Shown one piece after another: positions 23,198 to 30,496 of a DNA stretch of 64,000 nt. Numbering within the stretch: the stretch's first letter is position 1; the number at the start of each line of letters is the position of its first letter. The notes under the pieces are model-generated. The model had not been told where the DNA came from. It did no database searches and was given only the letters and a program-made list of their open reading frames with translations. Source of the DNA: Hyphomonadaceae bacterium. Lineage in GTDB: Bacteria > Pseudomonadota > Alphaproteobacteria > Caulobacterales > Aquidulcibacteraceae. The stretch lies in NCBI GenBank assembly GCA_023384105.1, contig JAHDXR010000008.1, positions 34,682 to 98,681 on the forward strand. Reading direction: 5' to 3'. The translations under genes were made by a program, and so were the position numbers.

Positions 23198-23899
23198 ATG
23201 CCGCTCCGGGAATTGTTCGACCGCAACGTCGTCTGGGCGCTCGATAAGACGCGCGACGATCCCACCTATTTCGTCCGCATGGCCGAGCAGCAATCGCCGA
23301 AATATCTCTGGATCGGCTGCTCCGACAGCCGCGTCCCCGCCAACGACGTGCTGGGCCTCGATCCCGGCGCCGTGTTCGTTCAGCGCAACATCGCCAACAT
23401 CGTCCACACCAGCGACATGAACCTGCTCTCGGTGCTGGAATTCGCCATCGACACGTTGCGCGTCGAGCATGTGATCGTGTGCGGCCATTACGGATGCGGC
23501 GGCGTGCATCGCGCGCTCGGCGAGGACCGCACCGCCCTGGTCGATCACTGGCTGCAGCCGATCGTCATGCTCTATCGCAAGCACCGCGCGGTGTTCGACG
23601 GCGCGCCGGATCCGGTCTCGCGCGCGAACCTCCTGTGCGAGCTGAACGTCGAGATGCAGGTGCGCCGCCTCGCGTCGATCCCCACGGTCGAGAACGCGTG
23701 GGCGCGCGGCCAGACGCTGAACGTGCACGGATGGATCTACGGCATCCATGACGGCCTGCTGCGCGACATCGGCCCGACCTTGAGTTCGATCGACGACCGC
23801 GATGCGCTGCCGACCATCGACGAGCGCGTGCTGCAGCCGGTCGAACCCGTCAGCAGCCTGCGCAGCCAGGCGATCGACGCCTTCACCGGCGCCGGCTGA
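23198..23899 (+). CDS. Beta-class carbonic anhydrase
   Basis: 233 aa. The zinc-site residues are all present: Cys and Asp in LWIGCSDSRVPAN and His and Cys in CGHYGCGGVHRA. It interconverts CO2 and bicarbonate in the cytoplasm. The start at 23198 (MPLRELFDRN) is preferred because TTGAGGCTGGGC gives a ribosome binding site and because activation from the upstream FNR/FixK box would start transcription near 23173. An earlier ATG at 23171 would add nine residues and has no visible ribosome binding site. Confidence 0.94.
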   Translation: MPLRELFDRNVVWALDKTRDDPTYFVRMAEQQSPKYLWIGCSDSRVPANDVLGLDPGAVFVQRNIANIVHTSDMNLLSVLEFAIDTLRVEHVIVCGHYGCGGVHRALGEDRTALVDHWLQPIVMLYRKHRAVFDGAPDPVSRANLLCELNVEMQVRRLASIPTVENAWARGQTLNVHGWIYGIHDGLLRDIGPTLSSIDDRDALPTIDERVLQPVEPVSSLRSQAIDAFTGAG

Positions 23900-23910
23900 A
23901 GCGCCGCGCC

Positions 23911-24012
23911 TATGGAGCGCCGGCGCCCTCGCCGGCACGGCGCAACCGCTACCGACACGCGTCGGCGCTTGTTCGATCGGGCGCATGCCGGCGAGGGCGC
24001 CGGCGCTCCGTA
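23911..24012. repeat. Palindromic intergenic repeat, copy A
   Basis: Two 27-bp arms (23911-23937 and 23986-24012) are inverted repeats with one mismatch, starting TATGGAGCGCCGGCG and ending CGCCGGCGCTCCGTA. The 48-bp loop contains its own small stem (CCGAC/GTCGG) and the shared core GTCGGCGCTTGTTCGAT. The same core recurs in copies at 39616-39719 and 58783-58857. It lies 11 bp after the carbonic anhydrase stop. Confidence 0.88.
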
Positions 24013-24098
24013 GGCGCAGTTCTGCGCGACGACGGCGGTTCGGCAAAACGGTCCGGCGGCGCGGTCATTCAAGCGCGCGCGATCTCGCTCTAGCCAGA

Positions 24099-24129
24099 CT
24101 GCGCCGTCTTCTCCCCCGAAACGGCGCAG
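24099..24129 (+). promoter_or_regulatory. Hairpin directly upstream of the OsmC gene
   Basis: CTGCGCCGT and ACGGCGCAG form a perfect 9-bp stem around a 13-base C-rich loop. The hairpin ends two bases before the AGGAAAG ribosome binding site of the OsmC-family gene. It may be a 5' leader structure or a repressor operator. Confidence 0.5.
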
Positions 24130-24146
24130 ACAGGAAAGACGAAACG

Positions 24147-24716
24147 ATGACTACAGCTCCCGCAACGCCCGCGCCGACCATCCTCAACGGCGTCAACGTC
24201 ACCGCGATGTTCGAGACGATCGAAGCGGTCAAAGCCAACGCCGACATCGCCAAGTTCAACTTCCGCGCCAGGAACACGTGGCTCGGCGGCGACTGCAACC
24301 GCACGACGATCAAGGACTTCACCGGCGCGCTGAGCGAACACCGCGCGAGCGCCCAGGCCTTCATCGCCGACAACGGCGAACCGGAGGTGCTGCTGGGCGC
24401 GGACAAGGCGCCCAATCCGGTCGAATGGCTGCTGCACGCGCTGATCGGCTGCATGACGACGACGACGGCCTACCACGCCGCCTCGCGCAACATCGCCGTC
24501 GACGCGATCGACAGCGAGATCGACGGCGATCTCGATCTGCGCGGCTTCCTCGGCCTCAGCCAGGACGTGCGCAACGGCTACCAGGTCATCCGCGTGCGCA
24601 TGCGGGTCAAGACCAAGGCCGCGCCCGAGACGATCGAAGCGCTGACGCTGATGTCGCCGGTCTACGACGTCGTCTCCAAATCCGTGCCGGTCGATCTCTC
24701 GATCGAGACGTACTGA
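24147..24716 (+). CDS. OsmC family protein
   Basis: 189 aa. The OsmC core is present: PNPVEWLLHALIGCMTTTTAYHAA holds the conserved helix with the redox Cys, and the swapped beta strands appear in DAIDSEIDGDLDLRGFLGL and GYQVIRVRMRVKTKAAPE. The first peroxidatic Cys of classical OsmC/Ohr is not at its usual place, so peroxidase activity is uncertain. The C-terminus SPVYDVVSKSVPVDLSIE is typical. AGGAAAG precedes the ATG. Confidence 0.88.
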   Translation: MTTAPATPAPTILNGVNVTAMFETIEAVKANADIAKFNFRARNTWLGGDCNRTTIKDFTGALSEHRASAQAFIADNGEPEVLLGADKAPNPVEWLLHALIGCMTTTTAYHAASRNIAVDAIDSEIDGDLDLRGFLGLSQDVRNGYQVIRVRMRVKTKAAPETIEALTLMSPVYDVVSKSVPVDLSIETY

Positions 24717-24791
24717 GCACGAAGCGGCCCGGCGGACGCTCCATCCTCCCCCGCCCCGCCGGGCCGCGCCCCTCTTGCAGCATCGGACCAC

Positions 24792-24941
24792 ATGATCATG
24801 CCCTCTACGCGCAATCCCCATACGCGCAAGCCGAGCCGCCTGCCCCTCGCCTGTTATGCGGCGGCGTACGCGCTTTCGGTGCTGCTGGCGGCGAGCGTGC
24901 ATTTCGCCGTCGCCGCGCGCGCCATGCTGCTGCCGGCGTGA
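24792..24941 (+). CDS. Possible small single-pass membrane protein (49 aa)
   Basis: A short reading frame with a basic N-terminus (MIMPSTRNPHTRKPSRLP) and one predicted transmembrane helix (LACYAAAYALSVLLAASVHFA). The positive-inside layout supports a real membrane peptide. It lies 75 bp after the OsmC gene on the same strand and ends 7 bp before the convergent AraC gene. No strong ribosome binding site is visible. Family unknown. Confidence 0.4.
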   Translation: MIMPSTRNPHTRKPSRLPLACYAAAYALSVLLAASVHFAVAARAMLLPA

Positions 24942-24948
24942 TGCGATG

Positions 24949-25911
24949 CTAGGCCGCCTGCATCTGCTTGCGGAACGCCGCCGGAGGCTGGCCCATCTCG
25001 CGCCGGAACGCGCGGGTGAACGCCGCCTCCGACTCGTAGCCGACATCGAAGGCGATCTGCGCGATCGTCCGGCGGCTTTCGCGCAGCTTGCCGGCGGCCA
25101 GCTGCATGCGCCAGTTGGTGAGGTAGCGCATCGGCGGCGCGCCGATCAGCTGGGTGAAGCGCTCGGCGAAGGCGGAGCGCGACATGTTCACCGCGCTCGC
25201 CAGCTCTTCGGCTGTCCAAGCCCTGTTCGCCTGCGCATGCAGCAGCGAAAGCGCGCGGCCGATGGCCGGATCGCGCAGGCCCGCGAGCCAGCCTGTCTGC
25301 TCCGGCGGCAGTTCGTTCAAGTGGCGGCGCACGGTCTCGACGAACAGCAGTTCGCTCATTTTCGACATCACCGTCGCCGCGCCCGGATCGCCGTTGGCGA
25401 GATTGCGCGCGGCGTAGATGAAGGAATTCGACAGCCATTCCCCGCCCGGCACGTCGCCGACGCGAATGACGATCAGCGGCGGCAGGTTGGCCAGCAGCAA
25501 GCCGAGTTCCGGGCCGCCGCCGAGAAAGCCGCACACCAGCCGTGTCAGACTTCCGCCGCCGCCATGCACGACGCGCGAAAGCCCAACGCCGTTGAGCGGC
25601 GGCTGCACCAGGCCCGCCGCGTTGACCGGCGCGGCGTCGGGCGCGCTGCCGAAGATATGCACGTCGTTGTGCGGGATCAGCACGACTTCGCCGGCCTTGA
25701 GCCGCACGCCCTCGCCGCGTTCGAGGCGGAGATCGAAACCGCCCTCGATCACGTAGTGGAACGCCACCACGTGCGCCGGCGCCGGCATGAACGGACGGCA
25801 GAATTCCGGATCGACCTTGCCGGCGATCAGCCACGGATCGCTGAGTTCGGCGTCGACGAACACGCCGCCGGTCAGGCCGACAACACGCAGAACATCCGAG
25901 AGCGCGTCCAT
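24949..25911 (-). CDS. AraC-family transcriptional regulator with cupin sensor domain
   Basis: 320 aa from ATG 25911 (MDALSDVLRVVGLTGGVFVD). The N-terminal cupin domain contains VVAFHYVIEGGFDLRLERGE and LKAGEVVLIPHNDVHIFGS. The C-terminal double helix-turn-helix has AEELASAVNMSRSAFAERFT and AQIAFDVGYESEAAFTRAFR, ending GQPPAAFRKQ. This is the AraC/cupin_6 type. It diverges from the diiron protein gene, 95 bp apart, which is therefore a likely target. Confidence 0.92.
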   Translation of the reverse strand: MDALSDVLRVVGLTGGVFVDAELSDPWLIAGKVDPEFCRPFMPAPAHVVAFHYVIEGGFDLRLERGEGVRLKAGEVVLIPHNDVHIFGSAPDAAPVNAAGLVQPPLNGVGLSRVVHGGGGSLTRLVCGFLGGGPELGLLLANLPPLIVIRVGDVPGGEWLSNSFIYAARNLANGDPGAATVMSKMSELLFVETVRRHLNELPPEQTGWLAGLRDPAIGRALSLLHAQANRAWTAEELASAVNMSRSAFAERFTQLIGAPPMRYLTNWRMQLAAGKLRESRRTIAQIAFDVGYESEAAFTRAFRREMGQPPAAFRKQMQAA

Positions 25912-26006
25912 GCCGGCATAGGCCGCCCGTGCGCGTCTCCGGTCAAGAGGTCCGGCGCTTCGGGTGCGCCGCACGTCACACTCCAGCCTCCCCGGGAGAC
26001 CTTTCC

Positions 26007-26918
26007 ATGACCTACCAGTACACGTTCAAAGACTGCCTCCAGCGCGCCGAACGCATCACCTGGCGCGTCGAAGACCTGATCGGCGGCGACAAGACGCTGG
26101 ATTTCGCCCGGCCGTTCCTGCCCGAGACGTTCGCCCGCACCGAGCCGCTCGATTTCCTCGGCGCCGACGAAAAGCTCACGCTGAACCAGATCCGCGGCCA
26201 CGCCTATCTCGCCATGTTCGGCCTGGTGGAGGAATTCATCCTGCCGTTCGTACTCGATCACGCGCGCTCGGTGATCAATGGCGACGACTATCGCGCCCGC
26301 GCGTTTCTCGAGTTCGCCAGCGAAGAGGCCAAGCACATCCATCTGTTCCGCCGCTTCCGCGAGGAGTTCCACGCCGGGTTCGGCTCGCCGTGCGACGTGA
26401 TCGGCCCGCCCGAGGCGATCGGCGCGCACGTGCTGGGCCAGCCGCCGCTCGCGGTGGCGCTGCTGACGCTGCAGATCGAGTGGATGACGCAGGCGCATTT
26501 CCTCGGCAGCGTGAAGGACGACCAGGCGCTCGATCCGCAGTTCAAGAGCCTGCTGCTGCACCACTGGATGGAGGAGCATCAGCATGCGCAGCTCGACGCG
26601 CTGATGACGCTCTCGATCGCCGAGACCCTCGACCAGGCCGGGATCGACGCCGGCATCGACGCCTATGTCGGCCTCGCCGGCTTCTTCGACAGCGGTCTGA
26701 AGCAGCAGGCCAGGTTCGATCTCGAAGCGCTGCAGCGCGCGATCGGGCGCAGCTTCAGCGCGGCCGAGTGCGAGAGCTTCCTGCGCCAGCAGCACCAGGC
26801 CAATCGCTGGACCTATCTGGGCTCCGGCATGACGCACCCGCGCTTTCTCGGCACGCTCGGCGCGCTCAACGCCGAAAAGCGCGCCGCCGTCGAAGCGATG
26901 GCGCCGGCCTACTCGTGA
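26007..26918 (+). CDS. Ferritin-like diiron protein
   Basis: 303 aa, largely helical. Two metal-binding signatures are visible: EFASEEAKHIHLFRRF (E-x-x-x-H type) and HHWMEEHQHAQLDALM (E-x-x-H), with other candidate Glu in the helix GLVEEFILPF and in QIEWMTQAHF. This fits diiron ferritin-like enzymes such as AurF-type N-oxygenases or related oxidases, but the reaction cannot be assigned. GGGAG lies upstream. Divergent from an AraC regulator, suggesting inducible expression. Confidence 0.7.
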   Translation: MTYQYTFKDCLQRAERITWRVEDLIGGDKTLDFARPFLPETFARTEPLDFLGADEKLTLNQIRGHAYLAMFGLVEEFILPFVLDHARSVINGDDYRARAFLEFASEEAKHIHLFRRFREEFHAGFGSPCDVIGPPEAIGAHVLGQPPLAVALLTLQIEWMTQAHFLGSVKDDQALDPQFKSLLLHHWMEEHQHAQLDALMTLSIAETLDQAGIDAGIDAYVGLAGFFDSGLKQQARFDLEALQRAIGRSFSAAECESFLRQQHQANRWTYLGSGMTHPRFLGTLGALNAEKRAAVEAMAPAYS

Positions 26919-26978
26919 ACGAAAGCGGCCGGCGCTCCGCCAGCGCCGGCCGTGCGTTCTTCGCGCTTGCGCGCCGGA

Positions 26979-29900
26979 TCAGAACCGGAAGCGGATCGCC
27001 GCGTTCAGGCTGTGCCGCTCGATCTGGTCGCCGAACTCGCCTTCGTAGCCGATCGACAGCGTCGAGTAGCCGTTGGTGGCGTCGAGGCCGATGCCGACCA
27101 GCGGCCCGCCGTCGCCCAGCGGCTCGTCGGTCAAGGTGAAGTCGGTCGCGCCGGAGACGAAGCGGAACGTGCGCTCGGCCTCCTCGTCGATCGCGTTGGC
27201 GCGATAGCCGGCATAGATGCGCGGCGAGACCACACCGCCGCTGCGCAGCCGCCAGCGCGCGCTGAACTCGACGCCGGCGTCGGCCCACAGCCGTTGCGAG
27301 GTCGCCGAATCCGCTTCCAGATCGAAGGCGGCGCCGCCGCCTTCTTCGGTGTAGCTCTGCTCGTGCAGCACCACGTAGGTGAGGCCCGCCTTCGGCGTGA
27401 GCGTGAAATGCTCGCCGAGCGCCAGCGGCAGCGAAGCGCGCGCCGCGCCGTGGCCTTCGTAGGCCCACCACTCGGCGTCCGTCCGCGCGCTGAAGCTCGA
27501 ACCGATGTCGATGAAGCGGCGCGAACGCATCTGGCCGAAGCCGGCGCCGACGATGAAGTCCAGATCGACCGGCCCCATCGCCGTGCCGAGATAGGCGTTG
27601 CCCTGGCCGAACCAGGAGGAAATCTCGCCGTCGTCCCGATCCGGCTCTTCCGCTTCCGAGGCCAGGAACGCCGCCGAGAGGCCGAACAGCGCACCATTGT
27701 CGAGCGGCCCGTCGATGCCCACGGCGATGCCGAAGCCCAGGCCGCGGAATTCCTGCGCGTTGGCGTTCGGCGGCTCGCGGTTCACGCCGTAGGCGATCTC
27801 CTGCGCCCACACCGAGACCTCGTCGAGGCCCTGCAGGCGCGTGTAGGCCATCCGGTTGGCGGTGGCGCCCTGGGCCTGCTGGATCGCCGTCGCCGCCAGT
27901 TCCGCCGACGCCGAGGCGTAGCTCGGCATCAGGTCGGCGTAGGCGTCGTGGAAATCGTCGCCGCCGGTCAGCGATGCGAGCGCGGCGGCGGCGTCATCGT
28001 TCAAGCGCAGCGCCTCGATGATCGGATCGAACGCCGCGCCCTGGTTGGCGGTGAGGCCAAGCTCGCTTGCGGTCTTCATCACGTAATTGGTCTCGAGCGA
28101 ATTGGGGTCGCTGTCGACGACATCGATGGCGAGATTGTAGATGAACGGCGCACCCGTCGCGCCGACGACGCCGATCACGTTGGACGCGCCGACAAGCCCG
28201 CCGTCCGCGGTCAGGAACGTGTGGCTGCCCGACGCCGGCAGGCCGCGCGGCACGATGGGAACGATCTCGGCCCCCGCGGCGAAGGTCACCGCGCCGCTGG
28301 CGTGGAGGAACGAACTCTCGCCGGGCGTGCTCGAAAGCGTGATGCCGAGCACGGAATCGGCGCCGAAATTGGCGCTGGTGAGATCGGTCGTCCCACCGGT
28401 GTGATTGAGCGCGCCGTTCTGCACGCTGATCGTCAGCGCGCCGTCGCTGTCGGCGATGCGGCCGGTGAACACGGCCTCGTTGTCGATCACGAACGTGTCG
28501 GCCCCGGCGCCGAACGAGACGTTGCCGATGATCTGGCCGGCGAGCAGATTGATGGCGTCCGCGCCCGAGCCGAAGCGGACTTCGCCGCGGATCAACGTCG
28601 CGGGACGGGCGTTCACGTCGTTATCCGTCGAATCCTCGTCCGTGAACGGAACGTCCTCGGTCTGGTTCAGCGTCACGCCGATGGTCGAGGCGGACACGTC
28701 GATGGCGACGGCCGAACCGGTCACCGGCGGCGGCGGGATGTCGTCCGTGGGATTCTCATCGGTGGCGGCGATTTCGGCGAGGATCGTGCCGGTGTTGTTG
28801 ATGACGGCCAGCGTGTTCGAGCGGTCCTCAATCACAATGGCGTCGCCGGTCTCGCCCAGCAGCCGCGCGTGGACGACGCCCGTATTGCTGAGTTCGGGCA
28901 GGCTGGCGCCCGCGTCGATCAGAACGCCGCGCGCGACCTCGGCGTTGTCGGAAACGACGACGCTGACGACGCTCTTGCGCGTAAGCAGTTCGGAAACGAT
29001 CGCATCCGCGCCGATCAGCACGGCGGTGGCGCTGCCGTTGACCGCGGAGGCGGTTACGCTGCCGTCGAGAGCGATTCCATCCGCGATCGTCACGGTCGAG
29101 CCGCCCACGCCGTGAATCCTGAGCGTCGTGGCGTCGACATCGTCGTAGACGCCGTTCGCCGAGAGGCTGCCCTGCACGTGGACGCCGAAGCCGCTCACCG
29201 TGGCGCCGATGGCGATGTCGCCGCCGTCGGCCTCGATCAGCAGCGCCTCGCCCGGACCGTATGAGGTGATCGCAGCCGAAACATCGTCGTCGGTGTCGCC
29301 GTCAGCCTCGGTCTGGCCGTCGCCGTCGTCGTCTTCGTCGTCCTCCACGCCGACGCCGTCGATATGGACGCCGCCCGTCACATTGGCGCGGACGGCGATC
29401 GCCGGCCCCGACTCCAGCAGATCGTCGGCGTCGAGCTTGCTGATGTCGAGCGGACGGTTGACATTGTGGAAGCCCGAAACGGCCCATGTGCCGTTGATGA
29501 CGAGCGCCCCGTCGATGGCGCCGTTCACATCCAGGCCGGTGCTGTTCTCGCCGCGCGCGGTCACGTTGCCGGTGAGGCGCACGTCGCCGTTCACTCCGCC
29601 ATTGATGGCGATGGCGGTCGAGTCATCGCCGGTGACGCTGATCGCGCTGGAGCTGATGAGATCGCCGATCAGCAGCGCATCGAGCGTGATGGCGCTGGAG
29701 TTCATGCCTTCGACCGTAATCGTGCCGCTGGTCGTGATGTCGCCGGTGAAGGCCGGGCCCGCCGCCAGCCGGATGCCGTGCCGGTTCGTTCCGATGGCGA
29801 AGGCGCCGTCGAGATCGCCGTCGCTGTCGGTGTCGGTCATGGTGTGATCTTCGAGCAGCGCGATCGAGCCCGTGCTGGCGATCGAGCCGCTATTGCCGCC

Positions 29901-30200
29901 CAGGATCAGGATTCCGGTGGTGTTGTCGGCGTCATCGGACCTCAGCGCGCCGTTGTTGGCGACGTCGTTGCTGGTGTTGACGGTGATCGCGGCCTGACCG
30001 GCGCTCACCGTAATCGAACCGCCGCTCGCGACGGTGATGTCGCCCGCTTCCACGGGGGCCGCCGCCGGGTTGGGGTCCGACGTCGTCAGCGGCGTCGTCG
30101 TCGCCGTGCTGATGGTCACATCTTCGGCCGCCGCGCCGCCGGCCGTGACGCCCGCGAGCACGACCGCCAAACCCGCGAGCTGAATTTTGTTGATGCGCAT
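26979..30200 (-). CDS. Autotransporter (type V secretion) with beta-barrel domain
   Basis: 1,073 aa from ATG 30200 with signal peptide MRINKIQLAGLAVVLAGVTA then GGAAAED. The passenger (about 35-740) is a Gly/Asn/Asp-rich beta-helix repeat region (ITVASGGSITVSAGQAAITV and many similar turns). Two Asp-rich Ca-binding-like loops are visible (DTDSDGDLDG; EDDDGDGQTEADGDTDDD). The C-terminal ~290 residues form the autotransporter barrel (SVWAQEIAYGVN, RLWADAGVEFSARWRLR) and end in the outer-membrane signature AAIRFRF. It should be surface-exposed; adhesion is plausible but not shown. Confidence 0.9.
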   Translation of the reverse strand: MRINKIQLAGLAVVLAGVTAGGAAAEDVTISTATTTPLTTSDPNPAAAPVEAGDITVASGGSITVSAGQAAITVNTSNDVANNGALRSDDADNTTGILILGGNSGSIASTGSIALLEDHTMTDTDSDGDLDGAFAIGTNRHGIRLAAGPAFTGDITTSGTITVEGMNSSAITLDALLIGDLISSSAISVTGDDSTAIAINGGVNGDVRLTGNVTARGENSTGLDVNGAIDGALVINGTWAVSGFHNVNRPLDISKLDADDLLESGPAIAVRANVTGGVHIDGVGVEDDEDDDGDGQTEADGDTDDDVSAAITSYGPGEALLIEADGGDIAIGATVSGFGVHVQGSLSANGVYDDVDATTLRIHGVGGSTVTIADGIALDGSVTASAVNGSATAVLIGADAIVSELLTRKSVVSVVVSDNAEVARGVLIDAGASLPELSNTGVVHARLLGETGDAIVIEDRSNTLAVINNTGTILAEIAATDENPTDDIPPPPVTGSAVAIDVSASTIGVTLNQTEDVPFTDEDSTDNDVNARPATLIRGEVRFGSGADAINLLAGQIIGNVSFGAGADTFVIDNEAVFTGRIADSDGALTISVQNGALNHTGGTTDLTSANFGADSVLGITLSSTPGESSFLHASGAVTFAAGAEIVPIVPRGLPASGSHTFLTADGGLVGASNVIGVVGATGAPFIYNLAIDVVDSDPNSLETNYVMKTASELGLTANQGAAFDPIIEALRLNDDAAAALASLTGGDDFHDAYADLMPSYASASAELAATAIQQAQGATANRMAYTRLQGLDEVSVWAQEIAYGVNREPPNANAQEFRGLGFGIAVGIDGPLDNGALFGLSAAFLASEAEEPDRDDGEISSWFGQGNAYLGTAMGPVDLDFIVGAGFGQMRSRRFIDIGSSFSARTDAEWWAYEGHGAARASLPLALGEHFTLTPKAGLTYVVLHEQSYTEEGGGAAFDLEADSATSQRLWADAGVEFSARWRLRSGGVVSPRIYAGYRANAIDEEAERTFRFVSGATDFTLTDEPLGDGGPLVGIGLDATNGYSTLSIGYEGEFGDQIERHSLNAAIRFRF

Positions 30201-30496
30201 CCCGGCTCCGTCCCCTGTTTCGCGCGGGCATGCCAAGGCGCCTCATCGCCTAAAGGCCGCCCCCCGCGCCCAGTTCATCCGGCGCACGGAACGGCCCCAT
30301 ACCTCACCCGCACCCGCCCCCGCTGACGGGCGGCGCTTTGGTTTGGCATGCCGACTTTGCTTAATTTTGTCCAGTGCGCGACGCACGCCGCGAGCCTGCT
30401 CGGCGTGTCAAAAAATCGTGGGGCCAGTTCAGGTTAGGCCGGCCGGACGCGGGCACGGCGCGGGTCGTTGCGCCGCCGTCACACCGATGGCGGGAA
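30201..30496. other. Intergenic region between autotransporter and diguanylate cyclase genes
   Basis: About 296 bp lie between the autotransporter start and the end of the CHASE4-GGDEF-EAL gene. It contains the autotransporter promoter region, with an AT-richer patch (about 30340-30370), and the 3' tail of the signalling gene. No gene, perfect palindrome or sigma-54 promoter was recognised. Confidence 0.6.

Noticed and set aside
26952-29264. 770-codon plus-strand frame opposite the autotransporter
   Set aside because: Shadow frame. The minus strand has a signal peptide, passenger repeats and the C-terminal F signature.
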